Assembly (NCBI RefSeq): GCF_003610375.1
Contig: NZ_RAPZ01000013.1
Location: forward strand, 124,001-188,000
Reading direction: 5' to 3'
Source: Sphingomonas sp. PP-CC-1A-547
GTDB lineage: Bacteria > Pseudomonadota > Alphaproteobacteria > Sphingomonadales > Sphingomonadaceae
Length of the DNA stretch: 64,000 nt
Shown: one piece after another, positions 33,478 to 44,188 of the stretch
Numbering within the stretch: the stretch's first letter is position 1
How the letters are laid out: each line of letters begins with the position of its first letter
Notes under the pieces: model-generated
The model's database searches: none
What the model saw: the letters and a program-made list of their open reading frames with translations, nothing else
Told to the model about the DNA's origin: nothing
Program-made: the position numbers and the translations under genes

Positions 33478-35622
33478 ATGATGAGACGGTGGCCGGTAGC
33501 GCTGGTGTTGGGCGCGCTGATCGTGACGGGCGCGGGCGCGCGGGACGCTGGGCCCGCACGAGACGCGCATTGGATCGCTACCTGGGGATCGTCGCAGATG
33601 ATCGCCGAGGGCGACAATGCGCTCCCAGCCGATCGGGCCGGTGCGATCACGTTGCGCCAGGTGGTGCGGGTCTCCGCCGGCGGCGAACGCGTACGCATCC
33701 GGCTCTCCAACGCGTTCGGCACGCGCCCACTGCCGATCGGCGGCGCGCACGTCGCCCGATCGGTCGCCCCCGGTACGCCGCGGATCGAAGGCGGTGCGCG
33801 GCTGACCTTCTCCGGCCGTAGCGACGCGGTCATCCCGCCCGGCGCGGAAATGTACAGCGACCCTGTCGCGTTCCCGGTCACAGCCGGTGCAGATCTAGCG
33901 ATCAGCCTATATCTCCCGGAAGCCGCAAGCCCGCAGACCGGCCACCCCGGCTCGCGCGCGACGAGTTTCACGCTGGCCGGCAACGCGGTGGCGGATGCGA
34001 CGCTGGCGGGCGCGACGCCGACGACGCATTGGTATGCACTCGCGGACGTCGAGGTCGCCGCGGCACCGACGGCGGGTACGATCGTCGCGATCGGCGACTC
34101 GATCACCGACGGTTACGGCGTGAAGCCCGAACGCAACACTCGCTGGACCGACGTGCTCGCGCAGAGGCTTCGCGGAACTACGGCAAAACGCGCGATCGGC
34201 GTCGTCAATGCGGGGATCGGCGGCAATCGCGTTCTGCTCGACGGACTTGGCCCAAATCTCCTCGCGCGTTTCGATCGCGACGTTATCGCACGCAGCGGCG
34301 TGCGCTGGGCGATCGTGCTGGAGGGCGTGAACGACCTCGGCGTGCTGACCCGCGACGCACCCGCCACGCCTGCACAACACGCCGCGATCGTCGCGCAGAT
34401 CACAGCCGGCTTCGCGCAGGTCGTCGCGCGGGCGCATGCTCACGGGATCAAGGTGATCGGGGGAACGGTGATGCCGTTCGGCGGCAACACCTATTATCAT
34501 CCCGCCGCGGAGAACGAGGCGGATCGGCAGGCCGTCAACACGTTCATTCGCACGTCCGGGGTATTCGACGCCGTCATCGATTTCGACCGGTTGATGCGCG
34601 ACCCGGCGCATCCCGATCGGCTATCTCCTGCGTATGACTCGGGTGACCACCTGCACCCGTCCGAAGTTGGCTATAAAACGATGGGTGAAGCCGTACCGCT
34701 GAGTCTGTTTGGCGGCGCACGCGCGTCGATCCGGTCGAGATCGGTGATTGGCGCTGCGGCCCTTGTGCCGGTCGGTCCTTCCGAGCGCGGCGTGGCCAAG
34801 GGGCCTGCCATCGCGATCACCTTCGACGATATTCCTGCCCATGGTCCGCTTGTGCCGGGGCAGACTCGGGTGGATGTGATCCGGACGATTACCGGGGCGC
34901 TGGCCGCGGCGAAGGCGCCTGCGTTTGGGTTTTTGAACGCGGGTTTCGGGCTGGATGCGCCGGACGATGCTGCTGGGGCGATCGCGGCTTGGCGTGCTGC
35001 CGGACTGCCACTTGGCAACCACACTTATTCGCATGCCGATCTCGACAAAGTCGGTGCGGCTGCGTTTTCCGCCGATGTGGTGCGGAACGAAGCGCCGCTT
35101 GCTGCTGCCGCCAAGGGAACCGATTGGCACTGGTTTCGATATCCGTTCCTGTCGGAGGGTAGCACGCCCAGTGTTCGCGACGCGGCTCGTGCCGACCTCG
35201 GGGCTCGGGGGTATCGGGTTGCGGCGGTGACGATGAGTTTCAACGATTTTAGCTGGAACCCGGTCTATGCCGCTTGCTCAGTCAAGCGGGATGCGGGGGC
35301 GATCGCCAAGCTGGAGGCGAGCTTTCTTCGCGATGCGCGGGCTGCGGCCTTGGCGGCACGGGCGCGGGCCAAGGCTCAGGTGGGACGGGATATTCCCTAT
35401 GTCCTGCTGATGCATGTTGGCGCGTTCGATGCGCGGATGTTACCGAAACTGCTCGCGCTGTACCGCGAGATGGGGTTTCGTTTCGTGACGCTGCCCGAGG
35501 CGGAAGCCGATCCCTATTATGCGCGGGCGGTCGATCTTTCGCTGCCGGGGCCGACGCCGTCGCTCGCCGGCCCGCCTGCCCTGCCTGCACTTGTCGGTCC
35601 GCCGGCGGGGCTTTGTAGCTGA
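33478..35622 (+). CDS. Two-domain deacetylase: SGNH/GDSL esterase fused to NodB polysaccharide deacetylase
   Basis: 714 residues, signal peptide WPVALVLGALIVTGAGA. Residues ~30-410 are an SGNH hydrolase with an N-terminal beta-sandwich (HWIATWGSSQM) and intact blocks: AIGDSITDGYG (Ser), GIGGNR (Gly), VNDLG (Asn), GDHLHPSEVG (Asp/His). Residues ~445-690 are a NodB-type deacetylase with TFDDIPAHG (Asp-Asp), GNHTYSHADL (metal His pair) and FRYPFL. Both active sites look complete. Joined behind an alpha-glucuronidase, it probably strips O-acetyl (SGNH) and perhaps other acyl groups from xylan oligomers. The C-terminal half has more G-ending codons than the first half, which may mark a fusion. The reading frame is continuous across the junction (~34710-34800). 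Confidence 0.88.
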   Translation: MMRRWPVALVLGALIVTGAGARDAGPARDAHWIATWGSSQMIAEGDNALPADRAGAITLRQVVRVSAGGERVRIRLSNAFGTRPLPIGGAHVARSVAPGTPRIEGGARLTFSGRSDAVIPPGAEMYSDPVAFPVTAGADLAISLYLPEAASPQTGHPGSRATSFTLAGNAVADATLAGATPTTHWYALADVEVAAAPTAGTIVAIGDSITDGYGVKPERNTRWTDVLAQRLRGTTAKRAIGVVNAGIGGNRVLLDGLGPNLLARFDRDVIARSGVRWAIVLEGVNDLGVLTRDAPATPAQHAAIVAQITAGFAQVVARAHAHGIKVIGGTVMPFGGNTYYHPAAENEADRQAVNTFIRTSGVFDAVIDFDRLMRDPAHPDRLSPAYDSGDHLHPSEVGYKTMGEAVPLSLFGGARASIRSRSVIGAAALVPVGPSERGVAKGPAIAITFDDIPAHGPLVPGQTRVDVIRTITGALAAAKAPAFGFLNAGFGLDAPDDAAGAIAAWRAAGLPLGNHTYSHADLDKVGAAAFSADVVRNEAPLAAAAKGTDWHWFRYPFLSEGSTPSVRDAARADLGARGYRVAAVTMSFNDFSWNPVYAACSVKRDAGAIAKLEASFLRDARAAALAARARAKAQVGRDIPYVLLMHVGAFDARMLPKLLALYREMGFRFVTLPEAEADPYYARAVDLSLPGPTPSLAGPPALPALVGPPAGLCS

Positions 35623-35628
35623 TTACCG

Positions 35629-35659
35629 CCCCTCTCTCCCGCGGATCGGGAGAGAGGGG
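35629..35659. terminator. Strong bidirectional terminator
   Basis: CCCCTCTCTCCCG (35629-35641) pairs with CGGGAGAGAGGGG (35647-35659), 13 perfect pairs, five-base loop, followed by TTT on the plus strand. It separates the esterase gene from the converging ppdK gene. Confidence 0.85.
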
Positions 35660-35666
35660 TTTCACG

Positions 35667-38330
<2,664 letters not shown>

Positions 38331-38421
38331 GGTCGGTCCTCTAAGTGTTTGTTTTTACCCGCAAGACGGCGCGGAAGTGCACAAAGTGCAGACGCTGGGA
38401 GCATCTGCACTTCGCCTCAAA

Positions 38422-40899
38422 TCACCCCTCGATCTTCGAGAAATCCGCGACGTTGTGCACTGCGGCGCGGACTCGCTCAAGTAGCGCGAGACGAGCGGAT
38501 CGCTTGGCGGGATCGGAATCATTGACGATAACGCTATCAAAGAACGCGTCGATCGGTGCGCGCAGAGACGCGAGTGCGGCCATGGCGGCGGCGAAATCCT
38601 CGCGTTCGATCGCGGCGGTGGCGCGGGGTTCGGCGGAGTCGAGCGCGGTCATCAGCGCGGTCTCTGCGGGTTCGGGGGTGTAGGACAGCGCTTCTTCTTC
38701 GCCCCTCCCTGGAAGGGAGGGGTTGGGGGTGGGTCGGTCCGAGGCGGGCTCGGCGTTCCCACGAGGGCTACCCACCCCTGGCCCCTCCTTTTCAGGGATG
38801 GGAGCAGAAGAGGCTGCGCTCTCCTTCGGCGCTTCCTTCTTCAGGATATTGGCGGCGCGCTTGTAGCCGGCGAGCAGGTTCGCCCCGTCCTCGGTGGTCA
38901 CGAATGCCTGAAGCGCGTGGACGCGCGCGAGCAGGCGGACGAGATCGTCCTCGCCCCCGAGCGCGAACACCGCGTCGATCAGGTCGTGCCGGACGCCGGC
39001 TTCGCGTTGCTGGACTTTGAGGCGGTCGGCGAAGAAGTCGAGAAACTGACCGACATATGCCTCATACTCATTCTTTCGCTCAGTATATTGCAGATCTGCT
39101 CCAGCGATTAGCAATCCCTCATCGTCAGTAGCGTTCGATGCCAACCGAATTGCGGCCCGACGGAGATTTCGGAAAAATTCGTGGGGGGCGCCCAAATATT
39201 CTGCGCGTAGAGCATCGCGAGCATGGGGTTGCTCAAAATTGTCCAAGCGGGAGTGAAGACGAGCCGCGAGCCACGTAGCAGAATAAGGCTGAGTAAGCGG
39301 CAAACGTAGGCCATTCACTACGATCAGTTGAGCGCCCCCCAGAACAGCGCGTCTCAGCGCATACGGATCTTTGGATCCTGTCGGTCTTTCGTCGATCGCA
39401 AAAAAGCTAGCAATCGTATCCAGCTTGTCCGCCAAGCTTACGGCCACCGTTACCGGGTCGGTGGGGACGTCGTCGCCTTGGCCGACCGGTTTGTAGTGGT
39501 CGCGGATAGCGGTGGCGACGGACGGGTGCTCGCCCTGCGCGGCGGCGTAGTAGCCGCCCATCAGGCCTTGCAGCTCGGGGAACTCGCCGACCATGCCGGT
39601 TACGAGGTCTGCCTTTGCGAGGCGGGCTGCGCGGTCTGCGTGGGTGGCCAATTCCTCCCCTGCAAGGGGAGGGGGACCGTCAGCCGCAGGCTGAGGGTGG
39701 AGGGGGTTCTCCGCGGACGCTGCGCTTCGTGGCGCGCCCCCTCCACCAGCTTCGCTGGTCCCCCTCCCCGTTCCGGGGAGGATTATGCCCTCTTCTACCA
39801 GCCAGCGGGCGAGTTGCGCGACGCGGTCGACCTTGTCGGCTACGGTGCCGAGCTTTTCGTGGAAGACGATCTTCGACAGCTTCTCCGCCTGCTCTTCGAG
39901 CGGGACCTTCAAGTCGGTGTCGTAGAAGAACTTCGCATCCGACAGGCGCGCGGCGAGCACCTTGCGGTTGCCCTCGACGATCTTCGCGCCGCCGTCGTGC
40001 GCGGCGATGTTAGCGGTACAGACGAACGCGTTCGCCAGTTTTCCATCCGTCCCGCGGCAGACGAAATATTTCTGATTCACGCGCGCCGTGAGCTGGATCA
40101 CCTCCGGCGGGACGTCGAGAAACGCGGGGTCGAACTGGCCGAGCAGGGGGATCGGCCATTCCGTCAGGCCGGCATTCTCGGCAACGAGTCCCTCGTCCTC
40201 GATGAGTTCGAGACCGGCCTGCGCGGCGGCTTCGCGGGCGTGGTCGCGGATCAGCGTGGCGCGTTCGTCGTGGTCGACGATGACGTGGCAGGCGCGCAGT
40301 TTCTCGACATAATCGTGCGCGCCGCCGATGGTGATCTGGTACGGGTGGTGGAAGCGATGGCCGAGCGTGGCGGCGCCGCTGGCGATGCCGGCGATCTCGA
40401 ACGGCACGATCTCTTCGCCGAGCAGCGCGACGATGCCCTGCAGCGGGCGGACCCAGCGGAGCGATTCGGTGCTGGCGGAGGCGTCGCCCCAGCGCATCGA
40501 CTTCGGCCACGGGAACGCGCGGACGATGGCGGGGATCGCCTCGGCGAGCACGGCGGCGGTGGCGCGGCCGGGCTTTTCGGTGACTGCGAAGAGCGTGCCG
40601 CCTCGGTCTACGAGTTGCTCGCGCGTGAGGCCGGTTTTGCGGAGGAACCCTTCGAGCGCTTGCGGTGGCGCGGAGGTCTTGGGACCCTTGGTTTCCTCGG
40701 AGACGGCGGCGGTCTCGAGCGGCAGGTCGCGCGCGATCAGCGTCAGGCGGCGCGGGGTCGCGTAGGTGACGATGGCGCTGGCGGCGATGCCGGCCTTGGC
40801 GAGCTCGGCGGTGAACAGCTTCGCGAGGTCTTCACGCGCCTTGGACTGCATCCGGGCGGGAATTTCTTCGGAGCGGAGTTCGAGGAGGAAGTCGGTCAT
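38422..40899 (-). CDS. glyS: Glycyl-tRNA synthetase beta subunit, mosaic with in-frame repeat inserts
   Basis: 825 residues against about 690-700 in E. coli. The family core is clear: DFLLELRSEEIPARMQ start, KSMRWGDASASTESLRWVRP, KYFVCRGTDGKLANAFVCTA, KIVFHEKLGTVADKVDRVAQ, GMVGEFPELQGLMGGYYA, DPYALRRAVLGGAQLIVVNG, and a C-terminal helical anticodon-type end. Extra residues ~373-416 come from a palindromic element (39651-39783) and ~696-735 from another (38694-38813); both keep the frame open. Between them, DNA 39050-39440 uses rare low-GC codons (aga, gct, cta, tat) and lengthens the protein by perhaps 50 residues. ATG 40899 is preferred over the frame start at 40911. It attaches Gly to tRNA with glyQ, so the inserts are probably tolerated at surface loops. 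Confidence 0.9.
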   Translation of the reverse strand: MTDFLLELRSEEIPARMQSKAREDLAKLFTAELAKAGIAASAIVTYATPRRLTLIARDLPLETAAVSEETKGPKTSAPPQALEGFLRKTGLTREQLVDRGGTLFAVTEKPGRATAAVLAEAIPAIVRAFPWPKSMRWGDASASTESLRWVRPLQGIVALLGEEIVPFEIAGIASGAATLGHRFHHPYQITIGGAHDYVEKLRACHVIVDHDERATLIRDHAREAAAQAGLELIEDEGLVAENAGLTEWPIPLLGQFDPAFLDVPPEVIQLTARVNQKYFVCRGTDGKLANAFVCTANIAAHDGGAKIVEGNRKVLAARLSDAKFFYDTDLKVPLEEQAEKLSKIVFHEKLGTVADKVDRVAQLARWLVEEGIILPGTGRGTSEAGGGGAPRSAASAENPLHPQPAADGPPPLAGEELATHADRAARLAKADLVTGMVGEFPELQGLMGGYYAAAQGEHPSVATAIRDHYKPVGQGDDVPTDPVTVAVSLADKLDTIASFFAIDERPTGSKDPYALRRAVLGGAQLIVVNGLRLPLTQPYSATWLAARLHSRLDNFEQPHARDALRAEYLGAPHEFFRNLRRAAIRLASNATDDEGLLIAGADLQYTERKNEYEAYVGQFLDFFADRLKVQQREAGVRHDLIDAVFALGGEDDLVRLLARVHALQAFVTTEDGANLLAGYKRAANILKKEAPKESAASSAPIPEKEGPGVGSPRGNAEPASDRPTPNPSLPGRGEEEALSYTPEPAETALMTALDSAEPRATAAIEREDFAAAMAALASLRAPIDAFFDSVIVNDSDPAKRSARLALLERVRAAVHNVADFSKIEG
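38694..38813. repeat. Palindromic element inside glyS (family A)
   Basis: A ~120-bp palindrome with hairpin ends (GCCCCTCCCTGGAAGGGAGG at the left) and TTGGGGGTGGGTCGG matched by the mirrored CTACCCACCCCTGGCCCCTC. It is read in frame in glyS as a Pro/Gly/Arg-rich insert. Copies outside genes lie at 46881-46998 and 58860-58982. Confidence 0.9.
39050..39440. other. Low-GC, rare-codon patch inside glyS
   Basis: Hand counts give roughly 45-60% GC per 60-base line here, against about two-thirds GC in the flanking gene. Over the conserved stretch ending DPYALRRAV about half of third positions are G or C, against nearly nine in ten usual in this window. The reading frame is uninterrupted. Limits are approximate. 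Confidence 0.75.
39651..39783. repeat. Palindromic element inside glyS (family B)
   Basis: A ~130-bp palindrome. The left hairpin TCCTCCCCTGCAAGGGGAGG and right hairpin CCTCCCCGTTCCGGGGAGGA mirror each other, with GGACCGTCAGCCGCAGGCTG and GCGCCCCCTCCACCAGCTTC further in. It is read in frame as an Ala/Gly/Pro-rich insert. A relative lies between genes at 17797-17921. Confidence 0.9.
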
Positions 40900-40930
40900 T
40901 TGGGTTCGCACGCGAAGAAGAAGGAGTTGG

Positions 40931-41106
40931 GTTCACGCGGAGACGCGGAGACGCGGAGTAGAAGGGGAGAAGAAAGGTTTGGGGCGCTGCGCGCTGCTGT
41001 TCGACGCCGCAGGCGTCTCGCATCATGCTGAAGCGCGGGCGAAAGAATGCGAAAGCGAGACACCCCTTCTCCCTTCTGCTCCGCGTCTCCGCGTCTCCGC
41101 GTGAAC
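40931..41106. repeat. Palindromic element between glyQ and glyS (family C)
   Basis: Arms at 40931-40965 (TTCACGCGGAGACGCGGAGA, continuing with one more GCGGAG unit) and 41079-41106 are inverted copies, about 115 bases apart. The element fills the gap between the two subunit genes and would be transcribed as a long hairpin. A second copy lies at 53550-53750. Confidence 0.85.
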
Positions 41107-41125
41107 ACATCTTCTACCGAGCACA

Positions 41126-42004
41126 TCATGCCGCCCATCCGTGCTTGTCCATCCAGGCGGCGCAGGCGCCCTTCGCAAGGTCTCGGACGCGGCCCATATA
41201 GGCTTGGCGTTCGGCTACGGAGATTACGCCTCGTGCCTGCAACAGGTTGAAGATGTGGCTGGCTTTGATCGCTTGCTCGTAGGCTGGGATCGGGAGCTTG
41301 GCCGCCAGTGAGTTCTCGCATTCCGCTACGTGCTTGCGGAACTGGTCGAAGAGCGAGTCCGTGTCGGCGATCTCGAAGTTCCACTTCGACATCTCCTGCT
41401 CGTTCTCCAGGAACACGTCGCCGTAGGTCACGCCGGCGTCGTTGAACGCCAGATCGTAGACCGAGTCCTTGTCCTGGATGTACATCGCGAGGCGCTCCAA
41501 CCCGTAGGTGAGTTCGCCGGCGACGGGCTTCATGTCGAAGCCGCCCATCTGCTGGAAATAGGTGAACTGCGTCACCTCCATGCCGTCGCACCAGACCTCC
41601 CAGCCGAGACCCCAGGCGCCGAGCGTCGGGCTTTCCCAATCGTCCTCGACGAAGCGGATGTCGTGCTTCAGCATGTCGACGCCGATCGCGGCCAGGCTGC
41701 CGAGGTAGAGTTCCTGGAGGTTGGCGGGGCTCGGTTTCAGGATCACCTGGTACTGGTAATAATGCTGGAGCCGGTTGGGGTTCTCGCCGTAGCGGCCGTC
41801 GGTCGGGCGGCGGCAGGGCTGGACGAACGCAGCGTTCCACGGTTTCGGCCCGAGCGCGCGGAGCGTCGTGGCGGTGTGGAAAGTGCCCGCACCCATTTCC
41901 ATGTCGTAGGGCTGCAGGATCAGGCATCCGTGTTCGCTCCAGTAATCGTGGAGCGTGAGGATCATGCGCTGGAAGCTAAGAGGCTTTATCACGGGCTGGG
42001 TCAC
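41126..42004 (-). CDS. glyQ: Glycyl-tRNA synthetase alpha subunit
   Basis: 292 residues, normal length. It carries the class II aminoacyl-tRNA synthetase core that binds ATP and glycine. Family blocks: [20 protein letters not shown] at the start, [40 protein letters not shown] with the motif-2 Arg, [40 protein letters not shown] and [13 protein letters not shown]. It functions only with the beta subunit encoded downstream on the same strand. The 226-bp gap between them is unusually long and is filled by a palindromic repeat. Confidence 0.97.
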   Translation of the reverse strand: MTQPVIKPLSFQRMILTLHDYWSEHGCLILQPYDMEMGAGTFHTATTLRALGPKPWNAAFVQPCRRPTDGRYGENPNRLQHYYQYQVILKPSPANLQELYLGSLAAIGVDMLKHDIRFVEDDWESPTLGAWGLGWEVWCDGMEVTQFTYFQQMGGFDMKPVAGELTYGLERLAMYIQDKDSVYDLAFNDAGVTYGDVFLENEQEMSKWNFEIADTDSLFDQFRKHVAECENSLAAKLPIPAYEQAIKASHIFNLLQARGVISVAERQAYMGRVRDLAKGACAAWMDKHGWAA

Positions 42005-42066
42005 GCGCGGGCTTTGGCGGATGGGGGTGCGGGAGGCAAGTGGTGCGTTAAGGTGCGGCGTCCTAC

Positions 42067-43020
42067 ATGGGCTCCACCAACGATAAGGATGCCGTCACCT
42101 TGAAGCTGTTTTCGAAGATCGTTTCGTTCCGATCCGCGCTCTCTGCCATCGCCATGGCGTTCGCCCTGCCCGCCTGTGCGCAGGTCGCGCCGAAGCCTGT
42201 GCAAGCCGCGAACGATGCCGATCCGGCCTTGTGGGTGGTGAAGGACAAGGACACGACGATCTACCTGTTCGGGACGATCCATGTGTTGAAGCCCGGCATG
42301 ACGTGGTTCGACGAGGCGGTGAAGACCGCGTTCGATCGCTCGAACCAGGTGGTGCTGGAGCTGGTGATGCCCGATCCGGCCAAGATGCAGTCGCTGGTGA
42401 TGGCGACGGGGGTGTCGAAGGACGGACCGACGCTGACCGAGCAGCTGCCCGCGGACAAGCGCGCGGCGTATGCAAAGGCGGTGACCGATCTGGGACTGCC
42501 GGCGAATGCGTTCGATCGGTTCAAGCCTTGGCTGGCGGCGACCAACCTGTCGATCGCGCCGCTGTCGAAGCTTGGCTATGATGCGGCGAACGGGCCCGAG
42601 CAGGTGATCACGGCGGCGGCGAAGGCTGCGGGGAAGCCGGTGATCGGGCTCGAGACGGCGGAGCAGCAGCTCGGGTATTTCGGCGGGTTGTCGCAGACGG
42701 CGCAGATCCAGTTCCTGGGGAGCACGATCGACGAGTTACCGAAGTTGGAGACGACGATGGCGACGATGGTCGACGAGTGGGCGAAGGGGGATCCCGAAGC
42801 CCTCGCCAAGGAGATGAACGATAGTCTCAAGGACTCGCCCGAGGTTGCGAAGGTGCTGCTGGTGGACCGCAATGCGCGTTGGGCTGAGTGGGTCGCGAAC
42901 CGGATGAAGTCGCCGGGGACGGTGTTTATCGCGGTCGGTGCGGGGCATCTGGCAGGTAAGGATAGCGTGCAGGCACAGTTGGCCAAGCTTGGAGTGAAGG
43001 CCGAACGGGTTAAGTACTGA
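42067..43020 (+). CDS. TraB/GumN-family protein, probable periplasmic metal-type hydrolase
   Basis: 317 residues. The N-terminal segment ([18 protein letters not shown]) is a signal peptide with a possible lipobox (LPAC). TraB/GumN markers: [20 protein letters not shown] (G-T-I-H with the conserved His), [40 protein letters not shown] and the C-terminal [20 protein letters not shown] (G-A-G-H-L with the second His). This fold (Tiki/EreA/TraB) has two GxxH motifs and metal ions, and members are putative proteases or hydrolases. The start is not certain: ATG 42067 is used, but TTG or a later start nearer the signal peptide is possible. Function in this organism is unknown. Confidence 0.83.
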   Translation: MGSTNDKDAVTLKLFSKIVSFRSALSAIAMAFALPACAQVAPKPVQAANDADPALWVVKDKDTTIYLFGTIHVLKPGMTWFDEAVKTAFDRSNQVVLELVMPDPAKMQSLVMATGVSKDGPTLTEQLPADKRAAYAKAVTDLGLPANAFDRFKPWLAATNLSIAPLSKLGYDAANGPEQVITAAAKAAGKPVIGLETAEQQLGYFGGLSQTAQIQFLGSTIDELPKLETTMATMVDEWAKGDPEALAKEMNDSLKDSPEVAKVLLVDRNARWAEWVANRMKSPGTVFIAVGAGHLAGKDSVQAQLAKLGVKAERVKY

Positions 43021-43030
43021 GCTGCCCGGG

Positions 43031-43175
43031 TCCCTCTCCCCTCGGGGAGAGGGAGGGAGGAGCCCTTGCGACGGAAGGGTGAGGGGGAGTTGGCGCGAAC
43101 GTCCCGAGCCTCACTCCCCTCACCCTCCCACACGCAAGCGCGTGCGGGCCCCTCCCTCTCCCCAGAGGGGCGAGG
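43031..43175. repeat. Palindromic element between GumN gene and rplY (family G)
   Basis: Outer arms CCCTCTCCCCTCGGGGAGAG (with GGGAGGG) and the mirrored GGCCCCTCCCTCTCCCCAGA, and inner arms ACGGAAGGGTGAGGGGGAG paired with CCCCTCACCCTCCCACACGC, make a nested palindrome. It fills most of the gap before the L25 gene. Confidence 0.8.
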
Positions 43176-43284
43176 GTTCAGTTGATTAAATCCCCCACTT
43201 CCGCTATGCGCCCGCGCTTCCGGTCCATGGTCATCCCTGGAGGCGTGGGCGGGAAGGACAACAAACGAGTTTCGGAGAATATTG

Positions 43285-43983
43285 ATGAGCGACCAGTTGA
43301 CGCTCGCAGCCGAGACGCGTGACCGGGTTGGCAAGGGAGCCTCCCGGGCGCTGCGTCGTGATGGCCGCGTGCCTGCCGTGATCTACGGCCTGAATCAGGA
43401 ACCCACCTCGGTTCACCTCGAGGAAAAGGCGCTGATGAAGGCGCTGATGACCGGCCACTTCATGAATTCCGTCGTGATGGTCAACGGCGTGCGCACGCTG
43501 CCGAAGGACGTGTCGTTCCACCCGGTTTCGGATCGCCCGATCCATGTCGACTTCCTGCGCATCGGCGAGCATTCGACCGTCACCGTCGCGGTGCCGATCG
43601 CGTTCACCGACGAGGACGACGCACCGGGCATCAAGAAGGGCAAGGGCGTCCTCAACATCACGCGTCACGAGATCGAGCTGGTCGTCGACGCTTCGGACAT
43701 CCCGAGCGAGATCACGATTTCGCTCGCCGGTCTGGAGATCGGTGATTCGATCCACATCAGCGACGTGAAGCTGCCCAAGGGCGCGACGCCCGCGATCGAC
43801 GACCGCGACTTCGCGATCGCCACGATCGTGCCGCCGACCGTGCCGACCGTCGAGGACGAAGAGCTCGAGGCTGAAGTCGCCGAAGCACAGGCTGCCGAGG
43901 CTGCTTCGGACGAAGAGCCGGTCGTCGAGCCGAACGACGATAACAACGACGACGACAAGATCACGCCGCAGAAGAAGGACTGA
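43285..43983 (+). CDS. rplY: 50S ribosomal protein L25/general stress protein Ctc
   Basis: 232 residues, the long (CTC/TL5) form: an N-terminal L25 domain that binds 5S rRNA ([31 protein letters not shown]) and a C-terminal beta domain ([37 protein letters not shown]). An acidic tail from ~190 follows ([20 protein letters not shown]...[12 protein letters not shown]). ATG 43285 has GGAGAAT five bases upstream; the TTG 43282 reading is unlikely. A clear terminator follows, and pth lies next on the same strand, an order (L25-pth-ychF) seen in many bacteria. Confidence 0.95.
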   Translation: MSDQLTLAAETRDRVGKGASRALRRDGRVPAVIYGLNQEPTSVHLEEKALMKALMTGHFMNSVVMVNGVRTLPKDVSFHPVSDRPIHVDFLRIGEHSTVTVAVPIAFTDEDDAPGIKKGKGVLNITRHEIELVVDASDIPSEITISLAGLEIGDSIHISDVKLPKGATPAIDDRDFAIATIVPPTVPTVEDEELEAEVAEAQAAEAASDEEPVVEPNDDNNDDDKITPQKKD

Positions 43984-44014
43984 GGGTTCAGCCCTTCGTC
44001 CTAGGATGAACTGG

Positions 44015-44044
44015 CGGGCGGGAAAGCTAGGGCTTTCCCGCCCG
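44015..44044 (+). terminator. Rho-independent terminator after rplY
   Basis: CGGGCGGGAAAG (44015-44026) pairs with CTTTCCCGCCCG (44033-44044), 12 perfect pairs with a six-base loop, then TTTCGTTTT. Confidence 0.9.
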
Positions 44045-44068
44045 TTTCGTTTTATGGGGCTGCCCTTA

Positions 44069-44152
44069 CTGTTCCCTCGCGAACGCGGGGGTCCAGGATC
44101 AAGCAGCGCCGCCGCCCGTTACCTTGGGCTCCTGCGTTCGCAGGAGAACACG
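44069..44152. repeat. Palindromic element upstream of pth (family E)
   Basis: CTGTTCCCTCGCGAACGCGG at the left and CTCCTGCGTTCGCAGGAGAA at the right form paired hairpins around ~40 bp. It lies between the rplY terminator and the pth Shine-Dalgarno; a relative occurs at 54651-54734. Confidence 0.75.
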
Positions 44153-44188
44153 GTTACGTGGCCGACGCGTTCTTTTGGAGAATCACAC

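Noticed and set aside
39328-41031. A 567-codon plus-strand frame opposite glyS
   Set aside because: GlyS motifs on the minus strand are unmistakable, and the frame simply crosses the palindromes.
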